Origin: Pseudomonadaceae bacterium UBA5811
GTDB taxonomy: Bacteria; Pseudomonadota; Gammaproteobacteria; Pseudomonadales; Pseudomonadaceae
Direction of reading: 5' to 3'
Length of the DNA stretch: 11,010 nucleotides
NCBI GenBank assembly: GCA_002417905.1
Contig: DIDB01000206.1
Coordinates: 1 to 11,010 of the forward strand
Both the position numbers and the translations under genes were made by a program. Position 1 is the first letter of the stretch, and each line of letters starts with the position of its first letter. This document shows positions 1 to 8,083 of the stretch, in pieces. The notes under the pieces were generated by a model that was not told the DNA's origin, ran no database searches, and saw only the letters and a program-made list of their open reading frames with translations.

Positions 1-2609
1 TCAGTGGCCAGCCCCTCCAGGGCAGCCGGCTCATCATGGCGGAATTGCATGCGCCGGGCCAGCGCCTCGGCCTCCTGGCGCAACCGCTCCTCTTCTTCGG
101 CCGGATCCTCCTGGCGGACCTGGACATGGGCCAGCACCCGGACGCTGTCACGGCGGATATTTTCCAGCAGCGCCTGGAACAGGTCGAAGGATTCACGCTT
201 GTATTCCTTCTTGGGCGTTTTCTGGGCATAACCCCGCAGGTGAATGCCGTGGCGCAGATGATCCATGGTTGCCAGGTGTTCTTTCCACAGGTCATCCAGA
301 ACCCGCAGCAGGATCTGCTTCTCGAAGGTGCGCATGGCTTCAGCCCCAACGATCACCTCTTTCTCCTGATAGGTGGCCAGAATGGCCATCAGGATCCGGT
401 TGCGCAGTTCTTCCTCATGCAGCTGCTCATCCTCATCCAGCCACTGCTGGACCGGCAGCTGGACAGCAAACTCTCCAGACAGCATGGCTTCCAGTGCCGG
501 AATATCCCACTGCTCGGGCAGCGAACCCGCCGGAATATGCTGCTGGATCAGCTCATCCAGCACCTGCTCGCGGAAGCTGGTCACGGTTTCCGCAATGTCC
601 TCCGCCTGCAGCACACTGTCACGCATGTGGTAAATCACCCGGCGCTGCTCGTTGGACACGTCATCGTATTCCAGCAGCTGTTTGCGCATGTCAAAGTTGC
701 GGCTTTCCACCTTGCGCTGGGCCTTCTCGATGGCACTGGTCACCATGCGGTGCTCAATGGCTTCGCCCTGCTCCATGCCCAGGGCCTTCATAAAGTTCTT
801 CACCCGGTCCGAGGCAAAGATCCGCATCAGGTTATCTTCCAGCGACAGGTAAAAGCGGCTGGAACCCGGGTCACCCTGGCGGCCGGCCCGGCCGCGCAGC
901 TGATTGTCAATCCGCCGTGACTCGTGACGCTCCGAGCCGATCACATGCAGCCCGCCTGCTTCGATCACCCGGGCATGCCGGGTCCGCCAGTCCGCCTTGA
1001 TCTGAGCAATCTGCAGCTCATCCGGGCTCTCCAGGGCAGCAATTTCAGCCTCCCAGTTCCCTCCCAGCAGAATGTCCGTCCCCCGGCCTGCCATGTTGGT
1101 AGCAATGGTGACCGCCCCCGGCCGGCCGGCCTGGGCAATGATTTCAGCCTCCCGGTCATGAAACTTGGCGTTAAGCACCTTGTGTTCAATGCCGCCTTTC
1201 TGCAACAGCTGCGAAACGTATTCCGAGCTCTCAATGGAGGCCGTTCCCACCAGCACCGGCCGGCCCATGGCCTGACAGGCCTTGATGTCCTCGATCACTG
1301 CCGCATATTTTTCTTCCTGGGTCAGATAGACCAGGTCATTCAGGTCCTTGCGGGCAATCAGCTTGTTGGTAGGGATCACCACCACGTCCAGCCCGTAAAT
1401 CTGGCGGAACTCGAAAGCCTCGGTATCCGCGGTGCCGGTCATCCCGGCCAGCTTGCGGTACAGCCGGAAATAGTTCTGGAAGGTGGTGGAGGCCAGCGTC
1501 TGGCTTTCCGGCTGGATCTGCAGCTTTTCCTTGGCCTCAATGGCCTGGTGCAGCCCCTCTGACAGCCGGCGGCCCGGCATGGTGCGGCCCGTGTGCTCGT
1601 CAATCAGCAGCACCTGGTTGTTCTGTACGATGTATTCCACATTGCGGTGGAACAGGACATGGGCTCGCAGACCGGCATACACATGGCTGAGCAGCGACAG
1701 GTTGTGCGCTGAATAGAGGCTCTCGCCTTCGGCCAGCAGGCCGGCCGCTGTCAGCAGCTCCTCGACAAACAGGTGGCCCTCCTCATTCAGCTCCACCTGA
1801 CGGGTCCGCTCATCCAGCGTGTAATGGCCCTGCTGGACCACCACACCTTCCTCTTCCTCAATATGCTGCCGGAGGCGTGGAATCAGTGCATCAATCTGCT
1901 GGTACAGCTGCGAGCTGTCCTCGGCCTGCCCGGAAATGATCAGCGGAGTCCGGGCCTCGTCAATCAGGATCGAGTCCACCTCATCAATGACCGCAAAGTT
2001 CAGGGAACGCTGGACCTTGTCCTCCAGGCTGAATGCCATGTTGTCGCGCAGGTAATCAAAGCCGAATTCGTTGTTGGTGCCGTAGGTGATATCCGCTGCA
2101 TAGGCAGCCCGCTTTTCGGCCAGCGGCTGGAAGGGTGCAATGATGCCCACGCTCAGCCCGAGGGCCTCGTAGAGCGGGCGCATCCAGTTGGCATCCCGGT
2201 GGGCCAGATAATCATTGACCGTGACCACATGCACGCCCCGGCTTTCCAGGGCGTTAAGGTAAACCGCAAGGGTGCCGACCAGGGTCTTGCCCTCTCCGGT
2301 ACGCATCTCGGCAATCCGCCCTTCATGCAGGGTCATGCCACCAATCAGCTGGACATCAAAATGACGCATGCCCATCACCCGGCGGCCTGCCTCCCGACAG
2401 ACTGCAAAGGCCTCCGGCAGCAGCTGGTCCAGTGTTTCCCCCTTGCCCAGACGCTCCCGTAACCCGTCGGTCTGCTCCCGCAACTGTTCGTCAGAAAGGG
2501 CCGTCAGCGGCCCTTCCAGCGCATTGATGGTATCAACCACCTTGCGCATGCGTTTGACCTCACGGTCGTTCTTGCTACCCACGAGGGTTTTTAACAGGGA
2601 GGCGAACAT
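1..2609 (-). CDS. secA: SecA preprotein translocase ATPase (3' end cut by window)
   Basis: SecA is the ATPase motor that drives unfolded preproteins through the SecYEG channel in the inner membrane. The frame is open from an ATG at 2609 to the window edge, giving 869 codons. I followed it along most of its length and saw no frameshift. It begins [20 protein letters not shown], which aligns with the E. coli SecA N-terminus. The Walker A motif MRTGEGKT sits at residues 102-109, the same numbering as E. coli. It is followed by [19 protein letters not shown], the Walker B/DEAD-like [15 protein letters not shown], the preprotein-binding region, [15 protein letters not shown] and the second helicase half with [20 protein letters not shown]. 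Only the last few tens of residues, normally a linker and zinc-binding tail, lie outside the window. The ribosome binding site is weak. The gene is transcribed away from dciA, as I recall for pseudomonads. Identification is essentially certain. Confidence 0.98.
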   Translation of the reverse strand, partial: MFASLLKTLVGSKNDREVKRMRKVVDTINALEGPLTALSDEQLREQTDGLRERLGKGETLDQLLPEAFAVCREAGRRVMGMRHFDVQLIGGMTLHEGRIAEMRTGEGKTLVGTLAVYLNALESRGVHVVTVNDYLAHRDANWMRPLYEALGLSVGIIAPFQPLAEKRAAYAADITYGTNNEFGFDYLRDNMAFSLEDKVQRSLNFAVIDEVDSILIDEARTPLIISGQAEDSSQLYQQIDALIPRLRQHIEEEEGVVVQQGHYTLDERTRQVELNEEGHLFVEELLTAAGLLAEGESLYSAHNLSLLSHVYAGLRAHVLFHRNVEYIVQNNQVLLIDEHTGRTMPGRRLSEGLHQAIEAKEKLQIQPESQTLASTTFQNYFRLYRKLAGMTGTADTEAFEFRQIYGLDVVVIPTNKLIARKDLNDLVYLTQEEKYAAVIEDIKACQAMGRPVLVGTASIESSEYVSQLLQKGGIEHKVLNAKFHDREAEIIAQAGRPGAVTIATNMAGRGTDILLGGNWEAEIAALESPDELQIAQIKADWRTRHARVIEAGGLHVIGSERHESRRIDNQLRGRAGRQGDPGSSRFYLSLEDNLMRIFASDRVKNFMKALGMEQGEAIEHRMVTSAIEKAQRKVESRNFDMRKQLLEYDDVSNEQRRVIYHMRDSVLQAEDIAETVTSFREQVLDELIQQHIPAGSLPEQWDIPALEAMLSGEFAVQLPVQQWLDEDEQLHEEELRNRILMAILATYQEKEVIVGAEAMRTFEKQILLRVLDDLWKEHLATMDHLRHGIHLRGYAQKTPKKEYKRESFDLFQALLENIRRDSVRVLAHVQVRQEDPAEEEERLRQEAEALARRMQFRHDEPAALEGLAT

Positions 2610-2641
2610 ATTCGGCACGGATTTCCACGTTATCGATGGAG

Positions 2642-2675
2642 GCAGCGCCCTGTCCGGCTAAAAACCGGCCGCTGC
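2642..2675 (-). promoter_or_regulatory. Stem-loop in the secA leader
   Basis: GCAGCG (2642-2647) and CGCTGC (2670-2675) can form a perfect 6-bp outer stem. Inside it two CCGG tetramers (2654-2657 and 2665-2668) can pair around a T/A-rich loop. The element lies between the proposed secA transcription start and the secA ATG, so it would be in the mRNA leader. There is no T-tract to make it a terminator. Function unknown; it could affect translation or mRNA stability. Confidence 0.35.
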
Positions 2676-2688
2676 ACGCAAAAATGGC

Positions 2689-2717
2689 ATTCTACCCATA
2701 AACGATCCGGATAAAAG
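2689..2717 (-). promoter_or_regulatory. Probable secA promoter
   Basis: Read on the minus strand, TAGAAT (2694 down to 2689) matches five of six bases of the sigma-70 -10 consensus. About 17 bases upstream is a T-rich, poor -35 (CTTTTA). Transcription would start near 2682 and give a leader of about 70 bases before the secA ATG. This is pattern matching only; the -35 is weak. Confidence 0.4.
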
Positions 2718-2807
2718 CCGGACTGCGCGGCCACGCCGCTTTTCCGGCCTGGCCTGCCGGTGGCTGGCCAGGCTGCAAACCGCCGCACGGCATAGCCGGG
2801 CCGGCCC

Positions 2808-2824
2808 TGTTATCATCAAATGAT
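2808..2824 (+). promoter_or_regulatory. Probable dciA promoter with overlapping inverted repeat
   Basis: TG-T-TATCAT (2808-2816) is an extended -10 element with five of six consensus bases. It sits about 27 bases upstream of the dciA ATG, implying a leader of roughly 20 bases. I see no good -35, which is common when the -10 is extended. The -10 overlaps a perfect inverted repeat, ATCAT-CAA-ATGAT (2812-2824), which could be an operator or chance. Confidence 0.4.
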
Positions 2825-2842
2825 TCAACCAGGATTCCTGTC

Positions 2843-3367
2843 ATGAGCTTCCGCCCGTTACCCGCCCGCACTCCGGCCATCCTGCTGCAGGAAAGCCCGC
2901 TGCTGCGCCGGCTGATCGGCCAGGCCAGGCGGCTGGACCAGCTGCAGCAGCTGCTGGACAGCCAGCTGCAGCCGGCAGCCCGGCCCTACTGCCGGATCGC
3001 GGCCTGGCGGGACGGTTACCTGCTGCTAATTGTCACAGATGCCGGCTGGGCCACCCGGTTGCGCTACCAGGAGCGCCGCCTGCTGCGCACCCTGCAGGCG
3101 CTGGGGCCGTTCCAGACCCTGCAGCGGATCCTGTTCCGGGTCCGCCCGGCCGTACCACTCCCCGAACCGGGGCCGCCGCCCGTCCTGTCCGGCGCCGCCG
3201 CCAGTACCCTGCGGGCAACCGCCCGGGGAATTACTGACCCGCGCCTGCGCCAGGCACTAGAGCAGCTGGCCGGCAAGGCCCGGGGCGAAAATGCTCCGGC
3301 AGCCTCTACCCAGGGTACCAACCTGTTGGGCCGTTACCGGCAACCTCCACAAGAGACTCCCGCATGA
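2843..3367 (+). CDS. dciA: DciA-like DUF721 protein (replicative helicase loader/operator)
   Basis: This 174-residue protein belongs to the DUF721 family, whose characterised member DciA helps load the DnaB replicative helicase in the many bacteria that lack DnaC. The N-terminal ~110 residues carry the family pattern: a leucine-rich helix (LDQLQQLLDSQLQPAAR), then YCRIAAWRDGYLLLIVTDAG, then WATRLRYQERRLLRTLQ, matching pseudomonad DciA as I recall it. The C-terminal part is low in complexity, rich in Pro, Ala and Arg, and probably disordered, as in other DciA proteins. The ATG at 2843 has AGGA nine bases upstream. The gene is divergent from secA, the expected pseudomonad context. Its TGA overlaps the next gene's start (ATGA), so the two are probably co-translated. 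The family call is firm; the DciA role is by homology and context. Confidence 0.85.
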   Translation: MSFRPLPARTPAILLQESPLLRRLIGQARRLDQLQQLLDSQLQPAARPYCRIAAWRDGYLLLIVTDAGWATRLRYQERRLLRTLQALGPFQTLQRILFRVRPAVPLPEPGPPPVLSGAAASTLRATARGITDPRLRQALEQLAGKARGENAPAASTQGTNLLGRYRQPPQETPA

Positions 3368-3630
3368 ACATGATGGTCACCAGTCCTTTCCAGCGTATCA
3401 GCGAAGCCTTTCAGCCCCGCTACCGGGTCAATTTCAGCATCCAGAATCCCAATGGCAGCATTTTGCTGACCCTGAGCAATGACGATGGCGTACGGATCAA
3501 GCGCTTTATCATGGCCGAGCAATGGCAGAACCCGCAGAAGCTGGAGCGGCTGATCCAGAGCCTGAGCTGCAGCCTGGCCATCGAGCACGAAGAAACCGGG
3601 CCGGCCCATGGTGACATCAGCCTTTGCTGA
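3364..3630 (+). CDS. Small DUF3509-like protein of unknown function
   Basis: An 88-residue cytosolic-looking protein with no signal peptide, membrane segment or cysteine motif. The core reads F.P.YRVNFSIQNPNGSILLTLSNDDGVRIKRFI, then NPQKLERLIQSLSCSLAIEHE. This resembles the small DUF3509 proteins common in Pseudomonas (phe-x-pro-tyr start, DGS-LLTL strand, conserved I/R, and a C-terminal helix ending near LALE). The assignment is from memory and not certain. Its ATG overlaps the dciA stop by four bases (ATGA), so it depends on dciA transcription and probably on translational coupling. The start could also be the second Met two codons later. The stop lies in a small TCAGC/GCTGA inverted repeat, 18 bp from the convergent outer-membrane protein gene. 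No function is known to me. Confidence 0.75.
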   Translation: MNMMVTSPFQRISEAFQPRYRVNFSIQNPNGSILLTLSNDDGVRIKRFIMAEQWQNPQKLERLIQSLSCSLAIEHEETGPAHGDISLC

Positions 3631-3648
3631 GCGGCGGCCCTCCAGCCT

Positions 3649-5391
3649 TCAGAAACGGATGCGCAGGTCCAGCTCCAGGAAATCCCGGTCTGCCAGCAGG
3701 TTGTACCGCCCGCCCCAGAAGGTGCTGTACCCCAGGCTGAGCCGATAGGTATCCATATAGGTCAGACCAAGGCTGGCGTTCAGGGCTTTGGCCTTCTGGC
3801 TGAACAGCCCGTCCGGGGCATAACCGCTGACATCATGGGCAAAGGCCAGCGACGGCTCAAGGTCCGTCCGGGGCAGTACCCGGGCATAACGGGCAGTAGC
3901 CCGTAGCCGGTATCCCCAGGCATTGCGGGTGACATACCCCCCCTTGCCATCCAGCCCGAAGACCGGATCACGCCCATAGCGCAGGCCAGGCCCCAGCCCG
4001 CCCGTATGCGCATAACCCAGCTCGCCTTCCAGTGCCAGCCGCCCCAGATCATGCTGGAGCCCGGTCTGAAGCCGGGTTACGGCCCGGGGCCGGTAACCCC
4101 GCTCATGCAGCCCGGCACTCCCGGTCTCCGTCAGCTGCCGGACCAGCCAGGCGGTATTGAGCTGCACCGGCGCATTGGGCCGCCAGCTCAGCTCGCCACT
4201 CCAGCGCCAGCCGGCGGGCAAGACAGTGGCAGCACTGAGTCCAAACAGATGAATATTTTCCGGATAGCGCAGGGCATAACGGCTATCCCCCAGCAGCACC
4301 GCCTGGCGCTGCTGCTCCAGCACGCTGCCGGAGGCAGCGCCCAGACGGGCTGCACTCTGCGCCAGAATAGCGGGCAAAACAGCCCATGTGGCGGCAGAGG
4401 CGCCCCGCACTCCCAGCATGGGCTGGCGGCTGTGATAATTCATCACATACAGGCCCCAGCGACTGCGCACTCCCAGCCAGTGCAGTGCCAGCCCAAACTG
4501 ACCGGAGACAGAGGCGCGCCGGTCGGAGCCCCGGGCCAGCCGGATGCCCTCAGGCCCCAGCGAACGCTCCAGTCCATAGGCCGCCGGAATCGCCTGCAGT
4601 ACTGCCAGCTCCGGGCTGGCCAGCATATTGCTGCCCACATCGTAATGACGGCAGCCATCTGCCAGGCCATCTGCCCCGGAAAAAAAACTGCCACAGTTGG
4701 CCAGTACATCCCGGGCGGCTCCCAGCTGGTAAAAGGCATCCAGCAGCCACTGTTCACTCAGGTTCTGTGACAGATAAAGCAGATTGACCGGCAGGGCACT
4801 GTCTGCCAGAGGCCGGGCGATGCCAGACTGCTGAGCCGCCTGCTCATGGGGTGCGATAACATCCAGACCACCGCCCATCAGACGGCTTTCCCCCCAATGC
4901 ACCACCTGCCGGCCCAGCCTGACCAGCCCCGGCTGCGCCCGCCACTGGTAATGCCGGTAAAGCAGCGCATCCAGCAGATATACACCCGCTGGCCGGGCCA
5001 GTCGCTGGCGGCCTGCAGAAACCACCTCACGGTGCGGCAAATGGGTTCCTGCCAGGGCAAAATCCTGCCAGTAACGGCCCCCCAGCAGTACGCCCGTATC
5101 TTCGTGGCGCAGCTCCAGATGTTCGGTCAGGGTCAGGCGCTTGCTGAAAATACTGCCCCGGGCAAAGTTCAGCCGGCCATCATCCCCGGTCTGCGCGGCG
5201 CCCCGGCCACCATTGGCCTGCCCGACCAGCCCCGGTGCCGGCTGCTGCAGCGCCCAGCGGCTGGTGAACTCCAGTCCGGTATCCAGCTGGCCATCCAGAT
5301 CGCCAAGACTGAATACCAGTGCACTGGCTGGCAGGGAGCAGGCAGCCCCCAGCAACCCCGGCAGACAGGTCCGCAGTCCCCGCCAGATCAG
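3649..5391 (-). CDS. DUF1302-type outer-membrane beta-barrel protein
   Basis: Predicted exported outer-membrane protein of about 580 residues. DUF1302 family features are visible: [21 protein letters not shown] near residues 75-95 (family pattern N-F-x-RG-x-F-S-x-R), GGRYWQDF just after, and [18 protein letters not shown] near residues 158-175. Alternating aromatic/polar strands follow, and the C-terminus LDLRIRF ends in Phe, the usual barrel-assembly signal. No ATG, GTG or TTG gives a proper signal peptide. The TTG at 5355 leaves only 12 residues before the ASA cleavage site and no positive charge. Starting at CTG 5391 gives [20 protein letters not shown] then ASA, a good signal peptide, with GGGGGAGG about ten bases upstream and a CTGA overlap with the ribA stop. 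I therefore place the start at 5391; automated tools may choose 5355. The usual DUF1329 partner gene is not in the window. Substrate and role are unknown. Confidence 0.85.
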   Translation of the reverse strand: MIWRGLRTCLPGLLGAACSLPASALVFSLGDLDGQLDTGLEFTSRWALQQPAPGLVGQANGGRGAAQTGDDGRLNFARGSIFSKRLTLTEHLELRHEDTGVLLGGRYWQDFALAGTHLPHREVVSAGRQRLARPAGVYLLDALLYRHYQWRAQPGLVRLGRQVVHWGESRLMGGGLDVIAPHEQAAQQSGIARPLADSALPVNLLYLSQNLSEQWLLDAFYQLGAARDVLANCGSFFSGADGLADGCRHYDVGSNMLASPELAVLQAIPAAYGLERSLGPEGIRLARGSDRRASVSGQFGLALHWLGVRSRWGLYVMNYHSRQPMLGVRGASAATWAVLPAILAQSAARLGAASGSVLEQQRQAVLLGDSRYALRYPENIHLFGLSAATVLPAGWRWSGELSWRPNAPVQLNTAWLVRQLTETGSAGLHERGYRPRAVTRLQTGLQHDLGRLALEGELGYAHTGGLGPGLRYGRDPVFGLDGKGGYVTRNAWGYRLRATARYARVLPRTDLEPSLAFAHDVSGYAPDGLFSQKAKALNASLGLTYMDTYRLSLGYSTFWGGRYNLLADRDFLELDLRIRF

Positions 5392-6005
5392 GACAGCCCG
5401 GCCTCCCCCTGATGGATTTCACCCAGCAGGTGGCCCAGCTTGCCGGCCTTGGTCGCCAGATACTTCTGGTTATGGGGGTTGGCGCCAACCTGCAACGGCT
5501 GGCGCTCGGCGATCCGGATCCCATAGCCCTCCAGGGCTTTTACCTTGCGCGGATTATTGGTCATCAGCCGGATTTCACGGATACCCAGGTGATCCAGCAT
5601 CGGCCGGCAGATGGCGTAATCCCGCAGGTCCGGGGCAAAACCCAGCAGTTCGTTGGCCTCAACCGTATCCGCTCCGGCGTCCTGCAGGGCATAGGCGCGG
5701 ATCTTGTTCAGCAGACCAATGCCCCGCCCTTCCTGGCGCAGGTACAGCAGCACGCCACGCCCTTCCCGGGCAATGGCCCGCAGGGCTGCCTCCAGCTGGG
5801 CACCGCAGTCACAGCGGGCGCTGAACAGGGCATCCCCGGTCAGGCACTCCGAATGCAGGCGGCCCAGCACCGGCGGGCCATCATTGACCGTCCCCATGGT
5901 CAGGGCCAGATGCTCCTTGCCGGTCTCCTCATCAAGGAAGCCATGCATGGTGAATACACCAAAGGGTGTCGGTAGTTTTGAGGCAGCAACGAACACGATG
6001 GGCAC
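5388..6005 (-). CDS. ribA: GTP cyclohydrolase II
   Basis: Converts GTP to 2,5-diamino-6-ribosylamino-4(3H)-pyrimidinone 5'-phosphate, formate and pyrophosphate, the first committed step from GTP to riboflavin. It is 205 residues, normal for a stand-alone RibA. The zinc site is intact: [18 protein letters not shown] places Cys54, Cys65 and Cys67 at E. coli numbering. [17 protein letters not shown] gives Tyr105, and RDYAIC gives Arg128. The GTG start at 6005 is preceded by AGGAG with an eight-base spacer and yields the conserved N-terminus [16 protein letters not shown]. The gene lies 75 bp after thiL, and its TGA overlaps the probable CTG start of the DUF1302 gene. It is the only active GTP cyclohydrolase II domain here, because the one in RibBA lacks the cysteines. 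Confidence 0.97.
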   Translation of the reverse strand: MPIVFVAASKLPTPFGVFTMHGFLDEETGKEHLALTMGTVNDGPPVLGRLHSECLTGDALFSARCDCGAQLEAALRAIAREGRGVLLYLRQEGRGIGLLNKIRAYALQDAGADTVEANELLGFAPDLRDYAICRPMLDHLGIREIRLMTNNPRKVKALEGYGIRIAERQPLQVGANPHNQKYLATKAGKLGHLLGEIHQGEAGLS

Positions 6006-6036
6006 CGGAGGAACTCCTGAAAGCAGGAAAGCGGAT

Positions 6037-6050
6037 AGTGTAACATTTTA
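6037..6050 (-). promoter_or_regulatory. Possible internal promoter for ribA
   Basis: The 75-bp gap between thiL and ribA holds an AT-rich patch in otherwise GC-rich DNA. Read on the minus strand it contains TAAAAT (6050 down to 6045, five of six -10 bases) and an overlapping extended form TG-T-TACACT (6045 down to 6037). No recognisable -35 is present. It could give ribA and the DUF1302 gene transcription independent of the riboswitch. Weak evidence. Confidence 0.3.
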
Positions 6051-6080
6051 GCGCACGCCCATAAGACGCGCCCGGCCCAC

Positions 6081-7031
6081 TCAAAAGTGCACATAGCCCC
6101 GGCGGAGCGGCGTAACCTCCTGCCCCTGACCATCCAGCAGGTGCACGCCATGACCCCCGGTCACCCGGCCAATGACCCGGACTCCGGGGGCGTCCAGCCC
6201 GGCGAGGGCTGTCTCCGGCAGGGTGAACGCCAGTACATAATCATCCCCACCCGACAGGATGCAGTCCATGGCCTGCGCCCGGCCAGCTACCGCCAGCAGA
6301 CCGGGGGACAGCGGCAGTCGTTCCCGGTCAATCCAGAGGGCCACGCCGGAAGCCCGGGCCAGATGGCCACAGTCGGCCAGCAGACCGTCGGAAACATCCA
6401 GGACAGCACTGGCCCGGCCGCGCAGCTGCCGGCCCAGATCCAGCTGGGGCATGGGTGTCCAGTACTGTTCCAGCAGGGGGCGGGCCAGGTGCGCAGCCAC
6501 CTGCTGCTGGCCCAGCACCAGCGGCAGTGCACCAGCCGCCAGCCCTAGCGGCCCCCCCACACAAAGCAGCTCGCCCGGCCGGGCCCCCGAGCGGGTCAGT
6601 GCCTGGCCGGATGGCACCCGGCCCAGCACAGTCAGGGTCAGCGTCAGCGGCCCCCGGGTGGTATCACCACCCGCCAGGCGGATGGCACAGCGCCGGGCCA
6701 TCTGCTCAAGGCCTCGGACAAAACCGTCCAGCCAGCAGCTATCCGCCTCAGGCAGGCTGATGGCCAGGGTAAAAGCCACAGGCTCTGCCCCCATGGCGGC
6801 CAGATCGCTGACCGAAACAGCCAGAGCCCGCTGGCCAAGCAAAAAAGGATCACAGGGATCAGGAAAGTGCCGGCCTGCCACCAGCGTGTCCGTGGAAACA
6901 ACCAGCTGCTCGCCTGCCGGCAGGGCCAGCAGGGCACAGTCATCACCAATGCCCAGAGCCAGCCCGTCACCCGGCTGCGCGCAGCGGGCGCTGGCAAAGT
7001 GGCGGCGGATCAGCTCAAACTCGCCGGGCAC
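6081..7031 (-). CDS. thiL: Thiamine-monophosphate kinase
   Basis: Phosphorylates thiamine monophosphate to thiamine pyrophosphate with ATP, the last step of cofactor synthesis. The 316 residues match the family length. Visible family motifs are GEFELIRRHF at the N-terminus, LALGIGDDCALL with the metal-binding aspartates, VSTDTLVAGRHF, SVSDLAAMGAEPVAF, IRLAGGDTTRGPLTLTLTVLG, VLDVSDGLLADCGHLA and ILSGGDDYVLAFT. This is the AIRS/ThiL ATP-binding fold. The start is a GTG giving PGEFELIRR; the nearby ATG at 7039 is out of frame. It follows nusB by 11 bp, the standard nusB-thiL arrangement. Its usual downstream partner pgpA is missing and ribA follows instead. Confidence 0.96.
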   Translation of the reverse strand: MPGEFELIRRHFASARCAQPGDGLALGIGDDCALLALPAGEQLVVSTDTLVAGRHFPDPCDPFLLGQRALAVSVSDLAAMGAEPVAFTLAISLPEADSCWLDGFVRGLEQMARRCAIRLAGGDTTRGPLTLTLTVLGRVPSGQALTRSGARPGELLCVGGPLGLAAGALPLVLGQQQVAAHLARPLLEQYWTPMPQLDLGRQLRGRASAVLDVSDGLLADCGHLARASGVALWIDRERLPLSPGLLAVAGRAQAMDCILSGGDDYVLAFTLPETALAGLDAPGVRVIGRVTGGHGVHLLDGQGQEVTPLRRGYVHF

Positions 7032-7042
7032 CGGAACATGTC

Positions 7043-7531
7043 TCAGTGGCCGGGCTGACGCTGCCGGACTTCGGCCGGACGCAGCTGTGGCGCCAGCCGG
7101 TCCAGCACGCCGTTGACAAAACGGTGGCCTTCAGTGGCACTTTTTTGCTTGGCCAGCTCGATGCCTTCGTTGATTACCACCCGGAAAGGTACATCTAGCC
7201 GCTGTTTCAGCTCATAACCGGACAGACGCAGGATAGCCAGCTCCACCGGGTCCAGCTCGGCCAGCGGCCGGTCCAGCAGCGGTCCGATCGACTCATCCAG
7301 CTCCCCGGACAGCCGGCCCACGCCATGCAGCAGCTCATGAAAATAAGCCCCATCCACCAGGCCGAAGTCATTATCTACCCGGAACTGGGCTTCGATTTCG
7401 TTCAGCGACTGACCGGCCATCTGCCACTGGTAGAGGGCCTGCATGGCCAGGGCCCGGGCCCGGCGGCGGTTGGCAATCCGCCCTTTTTCCGGCTTGCCGG
7501 CTGGCCGGCCATCATCACGGTTGAGGCTCAC
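7043..7531 (-). CDS. nusB: Transcription antitermination factor NusB
   Basis: NusB binds boxA RNA with NusE (ribosomal protein S10) and supports rRNA antitermination. The 162-residue product has [65 protein letters not shown] and [13 protein letters not shown], covering the whole all-helical family. I chose the GTG at 7531: it overlaps the ribH stop as GTGA and gives a basic N-terminal tail of normal length. The open frame runs further upstream, but that part is antisense-like read-through of ribH sequence and not NusB. Overlap with ribH implies translational coupling. Confidence 0.95.
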   Translation of the reverse strand: MSLNRDDGRPAGKPEKGRIANRRRARALAMQALYQWQMAGQSLNEIEAQFRVDNDFGLVDGAYFHELLHGVGRLSGELDESIGPLLDRPLAELDPVELAILRLSGYELKQRLDVPFRVVINEGIELAKQKSATEGHRFVNGVLDRLAPQLRPAEVRQRQPGH

Positions 7532-8004
7532 TTGGCCTCCAGCTGTGCCAGCAGACTGACCATCTCCAGAGCTGACAGGGCCGCTTCTGCCCCCTTGTTG
7601 CCCGCCTTGGTACCTGAGCGCTCGATGGCCTGCTCGATGGAGTCCACGGTCAGCACGCCGAAGGAGACCGGCACACCCGAATCCAGGGACACCTGGGCCA
7701 GGCCCTTGGTGCACTCCCCGGCCACATAATCAAAATGCGGGGTACCACCACGGATAACCGCCCCCAGGGCAATGATGGCGTCAAACTGGTTTCTGGCGGC
7801 AACCTTTTTGGCCAGCAGTGGCAGTTCGAAAGCGCCTGGCACACGCATGACCGTGATGTTTTCTTCCTTCACCCCATGGCGCACCAGCGCATCAATAGCA
7901 CCGGACACCAGGCTTTCCACTACAAAGCTGTTGAAGCGGGCGACCACCAGGGCAAATTTGCCCTTGGGGACGATGAAGGTTCCTTCGATGGTCTTCACGG
8001 ACAT
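7528..8004 (-). CDS. ribH: 6,7-dimethyl-8-ribityllumazine synthase
   Basis: Condenses 5-amino-6-ribitylaminouracil with 3,4-dihydroxy-2-butanone 4-phosphate to make lumazine, the penultimate riboflavin intermediate. It is 158 residues, the usual size of the icosahedral form. Family landmarks are [17 protein letters not shown] (substrate-binding aromatic in the ARFN loop), VPGAFELPL, and [14 protein letters not shown] with the catalytic His90. The start is ATG 8004 with only a weak purine-rich site upstream. It lies 79 bp after ribBA, the largest gap within the ribE-thiL block, and overlaps nusB by four bases. One of its two substrates should come from the ribBA gene upstream, which is interrupted in this sequence. 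Confidence 0.97.
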   Translation of the reverse strand: MSVKTIEGTFIVPKGKFALVVARFNSFVVESLVSGAIDALVRHGVKEENITVMRVPGAFELPLLAKKVAARNQFDAIIALGAVIRGGTPHFDYVAGECTKGLAQVSLDSGVPVSFGVLTVDSIEQAIERSGTKAGNKGAEAALSALEMVSLLAQLEAK

Positions 8005-8044
8005 AAGGTTTCTCTAGTCTCTTCAAAGAACAGCAGCAGCCACA

Positions 8045-8068
8045 ACCACCCGGAGCGGGCCAGGTGGT
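8045..8068 (-). promoter_or_regulatory. Hairpin in the ribBA-ribH gap
   Basis: ACCACC and GGTGGT (8045-8050 and 8063-8068) form a perfect 6-bp stem around a 12-base loop in the 79-bp gap between ribBA and ribH. No T-run follows on the minus strand, so it is not a classical terminator. It could mark a processing or stability site, or be chance in GC-rich DNA. Confidence 0.25.
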
Positions 8069-8083
8069 GCGGAATACTCCGGA

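Noticed and set aside
36..1562. Long plus-strand open frames (36-920 and 924-1562)
   Set aside because: They lie antisense to a continuous, motif-complete secA. High GC content makes long antisense frames common, and neither protein resembles a known family.
4006..4770. Plus-strand open frame of 254 codons opposite the DUF1302 gene
   Set aside because: The minus strand encodes a coherent barrel protein with signal peptide and C-terminal Phe; the plus frame is Gln/Pro-rich shadow sequence.
7532..7714. Upstream extension of the nusB frame over ribH
   Set aside because: It overlaps ribH coding sequence in another frame and has no NusB similarity; GTG 7531 gives the normal length and a GTGA overlap.
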